Shown piece after piece: positions 26,311 to 35,765 of a stretch of 64,000 nucleotides of DNA. Origin of the DNA: Caballeronia mineralivorans PML1(12) (lineage in GTDB: Bacteria; Pseudomonadota; Gammaproteobacteria; Burkholderiales; Burkholderiaceae); NCBI RefSeq assembly GCF_001028175.1, contig NZ_AEJF01000093.1:49810-113809 (forward strand). Reading direction: 5' to 3'. Position 1 is the stretch's first letter, and each line of letters begins with the position of its first letter. A program made the position numbers and the translations under genes. Below the pieces are notes generated by a model. That model worked only from the letters and a program-made list of their open reading frames with translations, was not told the origin of the DNA and ran no database searches.

Positions 26311-27774
26311 ATGGTCAAGGTCTCTGCAGGGGTGGGTCCACAATTCCCGCAAGTCGTTGTTCTGTTCGGCGCCACCGGCGATCTGGCGCGACGCAAGCTC
26401 TTACCAGGCTTGTTTCATCTCTCGAGTGCAGGATTCATTCCGGGCTGCAGAATCATTGCCGTCGCACTCGACGACATTCACATTGACGAATTTCGCCGCA
26501 CGGCGCGAGAAGCGCTCGACGAGTTTTCTTCTCGCAAGGTCGCCCAGCCGGAGTGGGACACTTTCGCCGCCAATCTCGACTATCTGCCACTGACAGCAGG
26601 CGCGGAGGCGCTCAAAGCGGCGGTGCTGAACGCCGAACTGAGCTTCGATGGCGAGTGCCGGCGGCTGCACTACCTGAGCGTTCCGCCTAACGCCGCGCTC
26701 TCAGCCGTCGGCATGCTCAAGGAAGCGGGTCTCGTGGAACGCTCACGGATCATCATGGAAAAGCCGTTCGGAACGGATCTGGCGAGTTCTGTTTCGTTGA
26801 ATGCCCGGTTGCACGAAGTCTTCGAGGAAGAGCAGATTTTCCGGATCGATCATTTCCTGGGGAAGGAGCCCGCCCAGAACATTCTCGCTTTCCGCTTCGC
26901 GAACGGTCTGTTCGAGCCGATCTGGAACCGCAACTTCATCGACCACGTGCAGATCGACGTGCCTGAAACGCTGGGCCTCGGCAAGCGCGCGGGTTTCTAT
27001 GAACAGACAGGTGCATTTCGCGACATGGTCGTCACGCACCTGTTTCAGATTCTCGCGTTCATGGCGATGGAGCCACCGACGTCGCTGGAACCGTCGCCCA
27101 TTAGCGAGGAAAAGAATAAGGTCTTTCGCAGCATGCTGCCGATACAGCCAACGGACGTTGTCCGGGGGCAGTACACCGGTTATCGATCCGAGGACGGAGT
27201 CAGTCCGGAATCGGAAACGGAAACATTCATCGCGTTGAAATGTTCGATCGACAATTGGCGCTGGGCCGGCGTTCCATTTTATCTGCGCACAGGAAAGCGG
27301 CTTGCCGAGGGGCAACGGATCATTTCCATTGCATTTCGCGAGCCGCCGAAGAGCATGTTTCCGGCTGGATCAGGTGTCGGTTCACAAGGACCGGACCATT
27401 TGACGTTTGACTTGGCGGACGCCTCGAAAATGTCGCTTTCGTTTTATGGCAAACGCCCGGGTCCCGGGATGCGGCTGGACAAACTGAGCCTGCAGTTCGC
27501 CATGCGCGATACCGGCCTGATTGGTGAAGTACTGGAAGCCTACGAGCGATTGATCCTCGATGCCATGCGGGGCGATCGTACGCTTTTCACCACCGCTGAG
27601 GGTATCGAACGGCTGTGGGAAGTATCGACGGCCTTGCTCGAATCGCCTCCACCCGTTCGCTTCTACGCGCCGGGCTCGTGGGGGCCAAACGCCATCCATC
27701 AACTCGTTGCGCCCCGGGCGTGGCGGCTTCCATTTGAGAGGGCGTGGCGGGATCCGAACGCGTTGGGTAGTTGA
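26311..27774 (+). CDS. zwf: Glucose-6-phosphate dehydrogenase
   Basis: A 487-residue NADP-dependent enzyme that oxidises glucose-6-phosphate in the pentose phosphate and Entner-Doudoroff routes. The Rossmann [16 protein letters not shown] (~20-35), the substrate motif [13 protein letters not shown] (with catalytic His, ~184-196) and FYLRTGKRL are all intact. ATG 26311 has AAAGGA seven bases upstream; a TTG two codons earlier is also in frame. It stands alone, without pgl, edd or gnd, next to accessory genes, so it may be an extra copy rather than the housekeeping one (inference). Confidence 0.93.
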   Translation: MVKVSAGVGPQFPQVVVLFGATGDLARRKLLPGLFHLSSAGFIPGCRIIAVALDDIHIDEFRRTAREALDEFSSRKVAQPEWDTFAANLDYLPLTAGAEALKAAVLNAELSFDGECRRLHYLSVPPNAALSAVGMLKEAGLVERSRIIMEKPFGTDLASSVSLNARLHEVFEEEQIFRIDHFLGKEPAQNILAFRFANGLFEPIWNRNFIDHVQIDVPETLGLGKRAGFYEQTGAFRDMVVTHLFQILAFMAMEPPTSLEPSPISEEKNKVFRSMLPIQPTDVVRGQYTGYRSEDGVSPESETETFIALKCSIDNWRWAGVPFYLRTGKRLAEGQRIISIAFREPPKSMFPAGSGVGSQGPDHLTFDLADASKMSLSFYGKRPGPGMRLDKLSLQFAMRDTGLIGEVLEAYERLILDAMRGDRTLFTTAEGIERLWEVSTALLESPPPVRFYAPGSWGPNAIHQLVAPRAWRLPFERAWRDPNALGS

Positions 27775-28147
27775 CTCGATCCGATGGAGATCCCTCGTAC
27801 GGTTATAACTCTCCGGTGCGAGCCCTTCCGGCTGTACGCCTCGGTTGAGCGGACCGCTCCGCGAAATCCTTGTTTTGTGTGTGTGTCGGTACCTGCGTTA
27901 CAAGCTCAGCCTTCCGGACCTCGTAGAAAGATGACTGAACGCGGCCTGTCGCCGTCGCACGGGTTCAGTTGTGATAAGGCCGTCTCGATGAGTTGATCTG
28001 AAATGATAAGGATTACTAAATATAATCATTGAAATGAAACTACTTGGCGACGGATGTCTTCTCACCGGTAGCACAGCGGGCCGCTTTATTGCGGCAAACC
28101 CACCGAACATCCGCGACTGCCCGCGGTCACGCCGGTATCACATCGAA
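27775..28147. other. Intergenic gap between zwf and the hydrolase gene
   Basis: This 373-base region lies between convergent genes. It contains a locally AT-rich patch near 27990-28040 but no gene, RNA or clear terminator that I can support. Confidence 0.5.
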
Positions 28148-28894
28148 TCATGTGGCGGCCCTCAAACCGGCAACCGCCCCTTCTCCTTCCCCAGGTACTT
28201 CTTCCAGCAATAGCGACGTTAGCTCATCAGGACTATCGAGCATGACGTTATGGCCCGACGCCACTGTGCGCACCTTCCACCGGGGATCGTCTTTCAACCG
28301 CGCATGGGTAGAGACAAACCAATCCCCACCATTGGCTGTCGCAAAGACGTATGTACGGTTAGCGACGGGAACCGATTCCGCACCGACTCGCACGGCTTGT
28401 ACAAAGGACGGTAGCGGTTGTGGCACGCACATCGCGTCAACCCTGGGAGCATCTGCGACATTCACGTTAAATACGGCAGCTGGAATCGGCGGGATCATCC
28501 CCTCGTTCCCGCTTGCCTGCTCCAGAACGGCAAGTGACATTCCCGCTCCGGTGATGCCCAGTAGGGATTGCCCCTTTGCAGGCGCGTAGGCATCGAGGTA
28601 GAAAAGCGTGCGAATACGGTTACCGATTTCTCCTGCCACCCCGGTGATCACCAATCCTCCATAGGAATGGCCGCAGAGGATCACATCGGTCAGGTCTTCG
28701 TATTTGAAAACGTTGACGATATCCTGGATGTGCGTATCCAGGTTGATCGCCTGATTCGCCAGGTGGGAACGCTCCCCTAGCCCGGTCAGTGTCGGAGTGT
28801 AAACCTCGTGACCAGCCTTTCGAAGCATGCGCGCAACCCGCGCATAGACCCAGCCGCCCTGGAAGGCTCCATGCACCAGAACAAATGTCGCCAT
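28148..28894 (-). CDS. Alpha/beta-fold hydrolase
   Basis: A 248-residue cytoplasmic hydrolase of the esterase/hydroxynitrile-lyase-like group. It opens with ATFVLVHGAFQGGW (oxyanion HG), has the nucleophile motif GHSYGG (~73-78), an Asp candidate in YLDAYAP and the catalytic His in VASGHNVML (~222-228). Homologues include small esterases and methylesterases; the substrate is unknown. It is the last gene of a tetR-EamA-hydrolase run on the minus strand, so it is likely induced together with the exporter. Confidence 0.85.
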   Translation of the reverse strand: MATFVLVHGAFQGGWVYARVARMLRKAGHEVYTPTLTGLGERSHLANQAINLDTHIQDIVNVFKYEDLTDVILCGHSYGGLVITGVAGEIGNRIRTLFYLDAYAPAKGQSLLGITGAGMSLAVLEQASGNEGMIPPIPAAVFNVNVADAPRVDAMCVPQPLPSFVQAVRVGAESVPVANRTYVFATANGGDWFVSTHARLKDDPRWKVRTVASGHNVMLDSPDELTSLLLEEVPGEGEGAVAGLRAAT

Positions 28895-28940
28895 CAGTGT
28901 TTCTCTTTTCGTTGAAGATTAAAAAAATTCGATACCCCGC

Positions 28941-29795
28941 TCAACCCGGTTGGGCTACCGGTCTACGTTGTGTAACAGCGACGCCGACGAGGGCGACCAG
29001 CCCCCCGACGACTAGCATCGGAGTCAGTCGATCACCGAGGAACAATACGCTCGACATTGTCGCGAACACCGGCATCAGCAGACCGAATGGCGCAACGCGG
29101 CCCATCGAGCAGCGGGCAATGAGCCAGAACCACAAACCAAACCCGCCGATCCCGCCGATCAGCACGGTATAGACGAGCGCCAGCCAACCATATGCATCTG
29201 CCGTTGCAAAGGATGCCAATTGCCCGCGTTCGAGTATGGACGAGGCGATCATTACCTGGGGCACCGTAAATAGTGACATCCATGCCACCAGCATCAATGG
29301 GTCGAACGGGCCGTAACGCTTGGTCAGGACATTGCCGAGCGCATAGGCGAACGCAGACGCAGCGACAAGCCCGGTAGCAATGGCGTTCACTGATATGCCG
29401 CCTGAAGCCGCGACAACGCCGATGAAAGCAAGCAATACGCCGGCTGCAGTGTGCAACGATGGTCGTTCTCCCAACATCGGCCATGACAGGAGAATGATGA
29501 AAGGAGTGGCAAGTTGATAAGCAACAGCCGTAACGGTTCCCGTCCCGAGCCCAAGGCCGATATAGAACAAACCGAAGTTTAGGGCACTGAGAAATACGGA
29601 TATCGCCAGGATTGGGCCTAGTTGCTTACGCGTGGGTCTGGCGACGAATGGAATGAGCAGCAGTGCGATAGCCAGAAAACGTAGCCCAAGAAAGAAGAGC
29701 GGCGGAAACTCCGCAAGGCCGAGCTTGATGGCCACGAACTGATAGCCCCAGAGCAAGGGAACAAGCACTGCACAAACGATCTGGATCGGAGACAT
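28941..29795 (-). CDS. EamA/DMT-family transporter
   Basis: A 284-residue inner-membrane transporter of the drug/metabolite (EamA) superfamily, with about ten hydrophobic helices in two five-helix repeats. The first begins VCAVLVPLLWGYQFVAIKLGL and the second VAASAFAYALGNVLTKRYGP. Such proteins usually export amino acids, metabolites or toxic compounds. The start at 29795 has AAGG eight bases upstream. An inverted repeat (CATTTA, five bases, TAAATG; 29812-29828) lies just before it. It sits between the tetR-type gene and the hydrolase gene. Confidence 0.87.
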   Translation of the reverse strand: MSPIQIVCAVLVPLLWGYQFVAIKLGLAEFPPLFFLGLRFLAIALLLIPFVARPTRKQLGPILAISVFLSALNFGLFYIGLGLGTGTVTAVAYQLATPFIILLSWPMLGERPSLHTAAGVLLAFIGVVAASGGISVNAIATGLVAASAFAYALGNVLTKRYGPFDPLMLVAWMSLFTVPQVMIASSILERGQLASFATADAYGWLALVYTVLIGGIGGFGLWFWLIARCSMGRVAPFGLLMPVFATMSSVLFLGDRLTPMLVVGGLVALVGVAVTQRRPVAQPG

Positions 29796-29862
29796 AGAGT
29801 ACCTTCAAGACCATTTAGTCCATAAATGAGCGTGCTAAAACAGCTCGGTGTCGTTTAACGTC

Positions 29863-30477
29863 TTAGCCCGTGAGCCGGTCCAGGAGTGTTTCAACCATAG
29901 CCTGCGTCGTGGCGCGAGCCGGAGAGGTCTTGCCTACCACCCGTAGACCCTCGACAAGACAGACCAGCAAGCGCGCGGCACTCGCAGGTTCGACGCCTTC
30001 GGCCAACTCCCCAGTTTCCTGCGCGCGTGTCAACGCGGCAGTCAGTCGCGCCTCGAATGTCCGGAAGAATTTGGCGATTCGATAATTTACTTCGCTATCC
30101 TGAGCAGACAGTTCCATCGTCGTCGCCACGACCAAACAGCCGCGTTTGCCGTTGACGCCGCTCGTGCGATCGACATACCCGGCGAGACAGGCACGCAGGC
30201 CCGCCAGCGCACTCCTTGACGAATCGAGTTCGGCATCGAGTCGAGCCAGTGCGTCTTCGATATAACGGTCGAGGGCACGGAGAAAAAGCCCGTGCTTGTC
30301 TCCAAACGCGGCATAGAGGCTGCCGCGCGAAAGCCTTGTCGCCTCCAGAAGATCAGGAAGCGAGGTGCCGTGATAGCCGCTCGACCAGAAGACGTCCATC
30401 GCTCGCTTGATAGCGGCGTCAATATCGAAGCTTCGAGGGCGACCACGCGGCGAGGGGAGAGAAGTGTATTGTGCCAT
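29863..30477 (-). CDS. TetR/AcrR-family regulator
   Basis: A 204-residue repressor. Residues ~10-60 form the DNA-binding domain (GRPRSFDIDAAIKRAMDVFW, GYHGTSLPDLLEATRLSRGSLYAAFGDK). The rest is an all-helical ligand domain with CLVVATTMEL. The family relation is to NemR/AcrR-type repressors of the TetR_C subgroup. I place the start at ATG 30477; a longer frame to 30813 has no TetR-like sequence before this point. A perfect inverted repeat at 30490-30503 immediately upstream is its likely operator, so it should repress itself and the two genes downstream until its ligand appears. Confidence 0.88.
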   Translation of the reverse strand: MAQYTSLPSPRGRPRSFDIDAAIKRAMDVFWSSGYHGTSLPDLLEATRLSRGSLYAAFGDKHGLFLRALDRYIEDALARLDAELDSSRSALAGLRACLAGYVDRTSGVNGKRGCLVVATTMELSAQDSEVNYRIAKFFRTFEARLTAALTRAQETGELAEGVEPASAARLLVCLVEGLRVVGKTSPARATTQAMVETLLDRLTG

Positions 30478-30489
30478 CCAGCAAATTAT

Positions 30490-30503
30490 AGACCAATCGG
30501 TCT
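30490..30503 (-). promoter_or_regulatory. Operator of the TetR-type regulator
   Basis: AGACC-AATC-GGTCT is a perfect inverted repeat, 13 bases upstream of the regulator's ATG. It resembles the AGACC/GGTCT half-sites used by NemR-like TetR regulators. Confidence 0.75.
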
Positions 30504-30547
30504 TTAAATTCAAGCCCGACTCGTGGGAAAGGACCTCACACGCGTAA

Positions 30548-31727
30548 GGAAAGTCTACAAAAGTCCTGGCGTTGACGTGTGCGTGGACTATCCTGGATAG
30601 CCGGATATTTTGAGGGGCGCCGTGATGACACAAATTGGTCTTGGTCTGGATTTGTCCACGAAACGCACACGCAAGCGGGAATTTCTCGAGGAGATGAGAC
30701 GCGTGGTTCCGTGGTCGAAACTGATTGCGCTGATCAAGCCGCACTATCCGAAGGGTAAAACCGGACGGCCGCCATTTCCGATTGCCACGATGCTGCAGAT
30801 CCATTTTATGCAACAGTGGTTTGGTCAGTCAGACCCTGCGATGGAAGAGGCGCCGTATGACGTGCCGCTATATCGCGACTTTGCTGGGCTGGACGGCGGG
30901 ATGACGCGATTGCCCTACGAGAGCACGATCCTCCTATTTCGTCACCTGCTCGAAACGCACGGTCTGGCTGTGCAAATGCTCGCACTGGTCAATGAGATCC
31001 TGAGCGAGAAAGGTTTGATGCTCAAGGCAGGGTCGGTGGTCGACGCTACATTGATTTCGGCGCCCAGTTCGACGAAGAACGCCTCCAGAGCCCGGGATCC
31101 GGAAATGCACGAGACGAAGAAGGGCAATCAATGGTACTTCGGGATGGAAGCGCATATAGGCGTGGACGCGGAGTCTGGCCTGGTTCACACCGTCATTGGC
31201 ACAGCGGCTAACGTTCACGACATCAACGTCGCCGAAGCGTTGCTGCACGGCGAAGAAGCGGATGTGTACGCTGATGCCGGGTATCAGGGTATTCAAACGC
31301 GTTGCGCGGCCGGTTCAGTGCACTGGCATGTCGCGATGAAGCCGTGCAGGCGTAGACAGCTGAACCTGAGCGATCGACTGGATGCGATATTCGATCAGAT
31401 TGAACATCTGAAAGCCGGTATCCGTGCCAAGGTCGAGCATCCATTCCGCATCCTCAAGCAACAGTTTGGCTACACAAAGACACGATACCAGGGCTTGATA
31501 AAGAACACTGCCCAGATCACGACGCTGTTTGCGTTGGGTAACCTATGGAGGCGCGTAAGGCATTGCGCAATGTTTGAAACATGCCAGCGCAGACGCCACG
31601 AGTCCCGACAAACGCAAGTCGCCACGGCTGAAAAGCGCGGCGATCGAGGTACCAGCATGTTTCCAGCGCGGCTACAACGTGGGTCGCAAACCGTCAACGC
31701 GCAGAAAGCAGGTTGTGCAGACCTTCC
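30548..31727 (+). mobile_element. IS5-family insertion sequence (decayed)
   Basis: An element of about 1.18 kb. The left end GGAAAGTCTACAAAAG (30548-30563) and the complement of the right end, GGAAGGTCTGCACAAC (31712-31727), match at 12 of 16 positions. The transposase lies between them. No matching target duplication is visible at the flanks, which fits an old insertion. Confidence 0.72.
30625..31577 (+). pseudogene. IS5-family transposase, frameshifted near the C-terminus
   Basis: A DDE transposase starting MTQIGLGLDLSTKRTRK at 30625. The three catalytic acids are in SVVDATLI, VYADAGYQG and AKVEHPFRILKQ. At about 31546-31551 two bases seem to be missing: in the reading frame just after this point the sequence gives ARKALRNV and a stop at 31575-31577, the natural end for this family, whereas the open frame runs on to 31938 with sequence of no recognisable origin. 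The transposase is therefore probably inactive, although the DDE residues remain. Confidence 0.78.
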
Positions 31728-32373
31728 CTCTTCTCGCTTTCGCAGAGGCGCAATTCGTGCAGCACAGAGAAGTTCGGAAGGCATTATGCCGATCGAACTT
31801 ATCGATGCAAATCGCTTCCTTGATATGCTTGGTTCAGCCCAGTTGAAACATGCGCCAGTGCCGGAAGATTGCGGTATCACTCGAGCCGAGTCTTTGAAAT
31901 TTCATTGCATCAACTACAGTCATTTAAACACGCTCTGACAACTGGCGACTACGGTAGCCCACTTAAAGACGATGGCGTTCTACGGCTAAAACATGGTCAG
32001 TCGTTGGGCTCGCAAGAGTTAACCTGTCTGTGACGGCGGTTCGTGGCAGCGAACGAGCAACGGACCGACAAGATTCATTCGTTTCTCTGGTGGGCGGCCC
32101 ATTGTTTCGTGCTCTTCGCGCAGACAGTCTTGGCTGCGACAAACGAAGCGAAGACGGGCGTACCGGTGGCTTGGTAAAGGCGGTGGCTGTAGGCTCCACG
32201 TCGTTGGTCCCCGTTGACTGCACCTCGCTTGTACCTATCAAAGAGCTGATTGTGGTGGTCCGCGATTCATCTACGTAAGATGTCGAGCATTCAGGTCAAT
32301 TTTGGCGAGGTAGCGGAGGAAATGTCACCTTCGTGATACATTGGGCGATATAAGGACTTACGAAGGTGGCAAA
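31728..32373. other. Unassigned stretch between the IS and hipB
   Basis: No gene can be supported in these ~650 bases. Open frames cover parts of it but show no domain. It ends in the hipBA promoter region with its inverted repeat (32326-32368). Confidence 0.5.
32326..32368 (+). promoter_or_regulatory. hipBA promoter region with 9-bp inverted repeat
   Basis: CACCTTCGT (32326-32334) and ACGAAGGTG (32360-32368) form a perfect 9-bp inverted repeat with a 25-base spacer. The right arm overlaps the ribosome binding site of hipB. Arms about 34 bases apart fit two operator half-sites for a HipB dimer pair. If the transcript starts upstream, the same repeat could fold and hide the ribosome site. Confidence 0.6.
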
Positions 32374-32709
32374 ATGCCAACCCCTCACGCCCCTTCCGCA
32401 GGTGTTCGGCGGGCGCTGTGCAAGTTGGGCGCCGATATACACGATGCGCGTCGTCGTCGCCGGTTGACCATGACGGTGATTGCCGAGCGAGCCTTCACTT
32501 CGAGAGCGACTTTGCAGCGCGTCGAGGCAGGAGATCCAGGCGTGAGCATCGGCATCTACGCGGCCGTGCTACAGGCGCTTGGGCTTCTGGACCGACTGCT
32601 GCAGGTTGCCGACGCCGCCCAGGATACAGTAGGGCAGTCGCTGGCAACCGCCGCATTGCCTCTGCGCGTCCGGCTGCCCCGTGCCGGAGGGAAGGGTAAC
32701 CATGACTGA
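32374..32709 (+). CDS. hipB: HipB-like antitoxin (Xre-family helix-turn-helix)
   Basis: A 111-residue DNA-binding protein. The helix-turn-helix covers about residues 17-70 (IHDARRRRRLTMTVIAERAFTSRATLQRVEAGDPGVSIGIYAAVL). HipB-type antitoxins bind and inhibit HipA and repress the operon. The ATG at 32374 follows AAGGTGG by four bases. The stop overlaps the start of hipA by eight bases, indicating coupled translation. Confidence 0.83.
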   Translation: MPTPHAPSAGVRRALCKLGADIHDARRRRRLTMTVIAERAFTSRATLQRVEAGDPGVSIGIYAAVLQALGLLDRLLQVADAAQDTVGQSLATAALPLRVRLPRAGGKGNHD

Positions 32710-33949
32710 TGTCGAGGTATACATCGATCTCGACGGCGCGCCGCGACCGGTGGGGCTGCTCAGGCGCCATGCGTCGCGTCGGGAAGAAACGGTCACGTTC
32801 GAATATGACGAGACCTGGCTGGACAACGACGAGCGCTTTTCGATCGAGCCGGCGCTGGCGTTGACGCGAGGTGTCTTCCCACCGCTGCCCGACCAACCCA
32901 TCTTTGGTTCGCTCGGCGATTCGGCACCGGATACTTGGGGGCGCCGCCTCATGCAGCGCGCGGAGCGTCGACAGGCCGAACGGGACGGACGGCGCGTCCG
33001 CACGCTCGATGAACTGGACTATCTGCTGGGCGTAGCTGATGAAACGCGTCTGGGCGCGCTGCGATTCCGCTGGAGTGGAGACGACGAATTTCAGGCGCCC
33101 GTGCCCGCCGGTGTCCCTGCGCTCATCGAATTGGGGCGGCTGCTCCAAATCACCGAGCGCATCCTGCGGGACGAGGAAACCGATGAGGATTTGCAACTGA
33201 TCTTCGCGCCAGGGTCGTCACTCGGTGGCGCGCGTCCGAAGGCATCGGTCATCGATCAGTACGGCCATTTATCGATTGCCAAATTCCCGAAAGAGACCGA
33301 CGAATACAGCATTGAGACCTGGGAGGAAATCGCCCTGCGATTGGCCGAACGTGCCGGCATTTCCACCCCGCGTCACACACTGCTCCAGGTAGCGGGCAAG
33401 CCTGTGGTGCTGTCACGTCGCTTTGATCGCGCTGGGAGCATTCGCATTCCCTTTCTCTCTGCGATGTCGATGACGGGGTCGCGGGACGGCCAACGCGGCA
33501 GTTATCCCGAACTGGTTGACGCACTGACAGAACACGGAGCGAAGGCGCGGGCCGATGCTGCGCAGTTGTATCGCCGGGTAACGTTCAATGTGCTGGTTTC
33601 CAATGTCGATGACCATCTGCGCAACCACGGCTTCCTGTGGGCGGGACGCGATGGGTGGGTGTTGTCACCGGCCTATGACCTCAATCCCACACCAACTGAC
33701 GTCAAGGCGCGCATCCTGACGACAAACATCGATCTCGACGAGGGAACGTGTTCAGTCGGTCTTCTGGAAAATGCGGCGGAGTTTTTCGGCCTGTCGCTGA
33801 AACAGGCTCGGGCCACGATCCGGGAAGTGGCTGAGGTGACCCGGATGTGGCAAGCAGTTGCCCAGGAAGTCGGCGCCAGGCGCGCTGAGATCGCCCGCAT
33901 GGCAAGCGCATTCGAGCACGATGATCTTGATGCAGCATTACGGTTGTGA
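32702..33949 (+). CDS. hipA: HipA-like serine/threonine kinase toxin
   Basis: A 415-residue kinase of the HipA family. HipA of E. coli phosphorylates glutamyl-tRNA synthetase and causes growth arrest and persistence. Seen here: the N-terminal HipA domain (VEVYIDLDGAPRPVGLLRR), GSSLGGARPKASV (~178-190, the Ser/Gly loop), FNVLVSNVDDHLRNHGFLW (~297-315, catalytic Asp-Asp-His) and SPAYDLNPTP (~323-332, metal-binding Asp). The kinase core is intact, so the toxin is likely active. It is encoded after hipB. A cluster of 10-bp repeats follows its stop codon. Confidence 0.88.
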   Translation: MTDVEVYIDLDGAPRPVGLLRRHASRREETVTFEYDETWLDNDERFSIEPALALTRGVFPPLPDQPIFGSLGDSAPDTWGRRLMQRAERRQAERDGRRVRTLDELDYLLGVADETRLGALRFRWSGDDEFQAPVPAGVPALIELGRLLQITERILRDEETDEDLQLIFAPGSSLGGARPKASVIDQYGHLSIAKFPKETDEYSIETWEEIALRLAERAGISTPRHTLLQVAGKPVVLSRRFDRAGSIRIPFLSAMSMTGSRDGQRGSYPELVDALTEHGAKARADAAQLYRRVTFNVLVSNVDDHLRNHGFLWAGRDGWVLSPAYDLNPTPTDVKARILTTNIDLDEGTCSVGLLENAAEFFGLSLKQARATIREVAEVTRMWQAVAQEVGARRAEIARMASAFEHDDLDAALRL

Positions 33950-34129
33950 CGGTATCGAGGACCGCGTTCGGACGAGCCTGACGGTATCGACGACGGTATC
34001 GCGCTCACAAATCGTCCTGAGACGCCGGTGGCTGCGATTTTTTAAACAAAGCGGACGTGGATTCTCCGATGCGGTCCGACGAAAGCCATTAAGTGCTACG
34101 CAGGATTTTCGGTATCGCGGACGGTATCG
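33948..34129. repeat. Cluster of GACGGTATCG direct repeats after hipA
   Basis: The 10-base word GACGGTATCG occurs at 33948, 33980, 33992 and 34120, with the 8-base core CGGTATCG again at 34110. Four copies within 182 bases are far beyond chance. They start at the hipA stop codon and lie between hipA and the integrase. Possible roles are recombinase arm-type sites, a regulator binding array or remains of a minisatellite. Confidence 0.75.
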
Positions 34130-34529
34130 ACGCCGCATGACCTGGCGGAAACGCCTGCTTCCCCAAGGCTCTACTCTCGGGTTGACGATCGAGTGGGGAT
34201 AGTTGAGCAACTAGCTCTCGTTCGGCTCACTCGCGTCCGACATTCAGAGTGAGCCGCAGACTTCCATCGACGGGCACTGGGTTTCGCGATCGGATAGCAA
34301 CGAAACGGCATAGGGAGGTCCGAAAAGTACCTCCCGACGAACTCCACCCGCGAGGACGCTCGTCATGTCGTCGGGACGTCCGGTGCTGTTCATTCCATAC
34401 ACGGGCTCCTTTCCCGATGTGGGCGAGCGATCAATCGTCGCCTGGGACGAGAGCTGCGAAACCGCACGCCGTTTCCCTCCCAGTGCAATCTTCGGTTCGC
34501 ACGCAAATCGGCACTCAGGTGAAGCGCAT
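33950..34529. other. Non-coding stretch between hipA and the integrase
   Basis: About 580 bases without a credible gene. It contains the direct-repeat cluster at its left side. No tRNA or integrase core site could be identified. Confidence 0.5.
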
Positions 34530-35765
34530 TTATGCGGACTTGCCTTCGGCCCCACGAAAATTGACCTTTGCGGGATTGGCAATCTGCGTATCCACGAAAT
34601 CCGCCCATAATTGCATGATGCGTTTCCGTTCCTCGGCATAGCCAGCCCGGTTGTAGACCCCCCGCACGCCTTTGATCGAGTGCGCGAGGGCCGTTTCGAT
34701 GGCATCCGACGAACACCCCATCTCATGCAGGTGAGTCGAGGCCGTGCGCCGGAAATCGTGCAACACGAAATCCGCTACATCTAGCTTCAGGACATCGACG
34801 GCAACGTTCAGCGCAGCGCGGGAGACTGGGCGCGGCTCCCGGCTTCTAGGCGAGGGGAACACGTAGCCTTCGCCTCCGGTTAGCTTCTCCAACTCCCGCA
34901 GGATCGAAACGGCTTGCGTCGGCAGATAGACCCAATGCTCTTTTGACTTTTTCATGCGGCCCGCTGGTATGCGCCAGATGGCTTCTTTCAAATCGAACTC
35001 CGTCCACAGCGCCGAGGTGAGTTCGGTTTTCCGCACCATCGTGAGCATGAGCAAGTGCAGCGCCAGTTTCAATTCATGGCGCATGTTTGAGCGATAGATC
35101 GCTCGCAGGATCGTGCCTATCTCGTCGGGAGACAGGACACGCGTGCGACTTGATTGCGTCGCCACGTACTTTGCCTCGACCGCCGCAGCCGGGTTGGTTG
35201 TCATCATTCGGCGAAACACGGCGTATGCGAACATTCTTTTAAGCAAATTGCGAACTGTTAAGGCCATCTGCGGAGCCCCCCGCGCTTTGATGCGGTCGGT
35301 GATGGCCAGCACGTCTAAGGCGGTGACTTCGGACAGCGGCTTGTCGCCGATGGCGGGGTAAATGTCCTTGTCCAGGGCTCGCGTGATGGTCCGCTGATAC
35401 GCGGCTGACATATGCGCGACCCTCGCGGTGTAGTAAGCGGCTCCGAACAACCGAACGGTATCGAGGCGGACCACGGTTCCCCGGTCCTCACGGGCCGTCT
35501 CGACGGGAGACTTGCCGCTTTCCACAATCTTGGCGTACTTGCGCGCTCTTTCACGCGCTTCCGATAAACTGATGGCGGGGTAGTCGCCTATGGTTGTCAT
35601 CGGCTGTTGCTTGCCGTGGAGGGAGTAGCGGTAGCGCCAGACTTTAGACCCCGAAGTTAGCACTTCGAGAACGAGACCCCCGCCGTCTGACACCAGATAG
35701 CGTGCCACCTTGGGCTTGAGGGCTTTGACGCGAGTGTCCGTAAGGGCCGTAGCGAGTTTGGGCAT
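34530..35765 (-). CDS. P4-type tyrosine recombinase/integrase
   Basis: A 411-residue integrase of the P4/CP4-57 type used by genomic islands. An N-terminal DUF4102-like arm-binding domain (about 1-90, with the YLVSDGGGLVLEV stretch) is followed by a core-binding helix domain and the catalytic domain. Catalytic residues are visible: Arg in MVRKTELTSALW, HDFRRTASTHLHE (His-X-X-Arg) and the C-terminal HSIKGVRGVYNRAGY (His and the nucleophile Tyr). The start is ATG 35765. It marks the right-hand side of the accessory block at 25.7-35.8 kb. No tRNA is visible next to it. Confidence 0.9.
   Translation of the reverse strand: MPKLATALTDTRVKALKPKVARYLVSDGGGLVLEVLTSGSKVWRYRYSLHGKQQPMTTIGDYPAISLSEARERARKYAKIVESGKSPVETAREDRGTVVRLDTVRLFGAAYYTARVAHMSAAYQRTITRALDKDIYPAIGDKPLSEVTALDVLAITDRIKARGAPQMALTVRNLLKRMFAYAVFRRMMTTNPAAAVEAKYVATQSSRTRVLSPDEIGTILRAIYRSNMRHELKLALHLLMLTMVRKTELTSALWTEFDLKEAIWRIPAGRMKKSKEHWVYLPTQAVSILRELEKLTGGEGYVFPSPRSREPRPVSRAALNVAVDVLKLDVADFVLHDFRRTASTHLHEMGCSSDAIETALAHSIKGVRGVYNRAGYAEERKRIMQLWADFVDTQIANPAKVNFRGAEGKSA

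Noticed and set aside
27990..28040. Fur-box-like AT-rich sequence after zwf
   Set aside because: Only about 11 of 16 bases fit the consensus and there is no iron-related gene beside it.
31574..31846. Open frame after the transposase
   Set aside because: It is made of IS end and flanking sequence with no protein family features.
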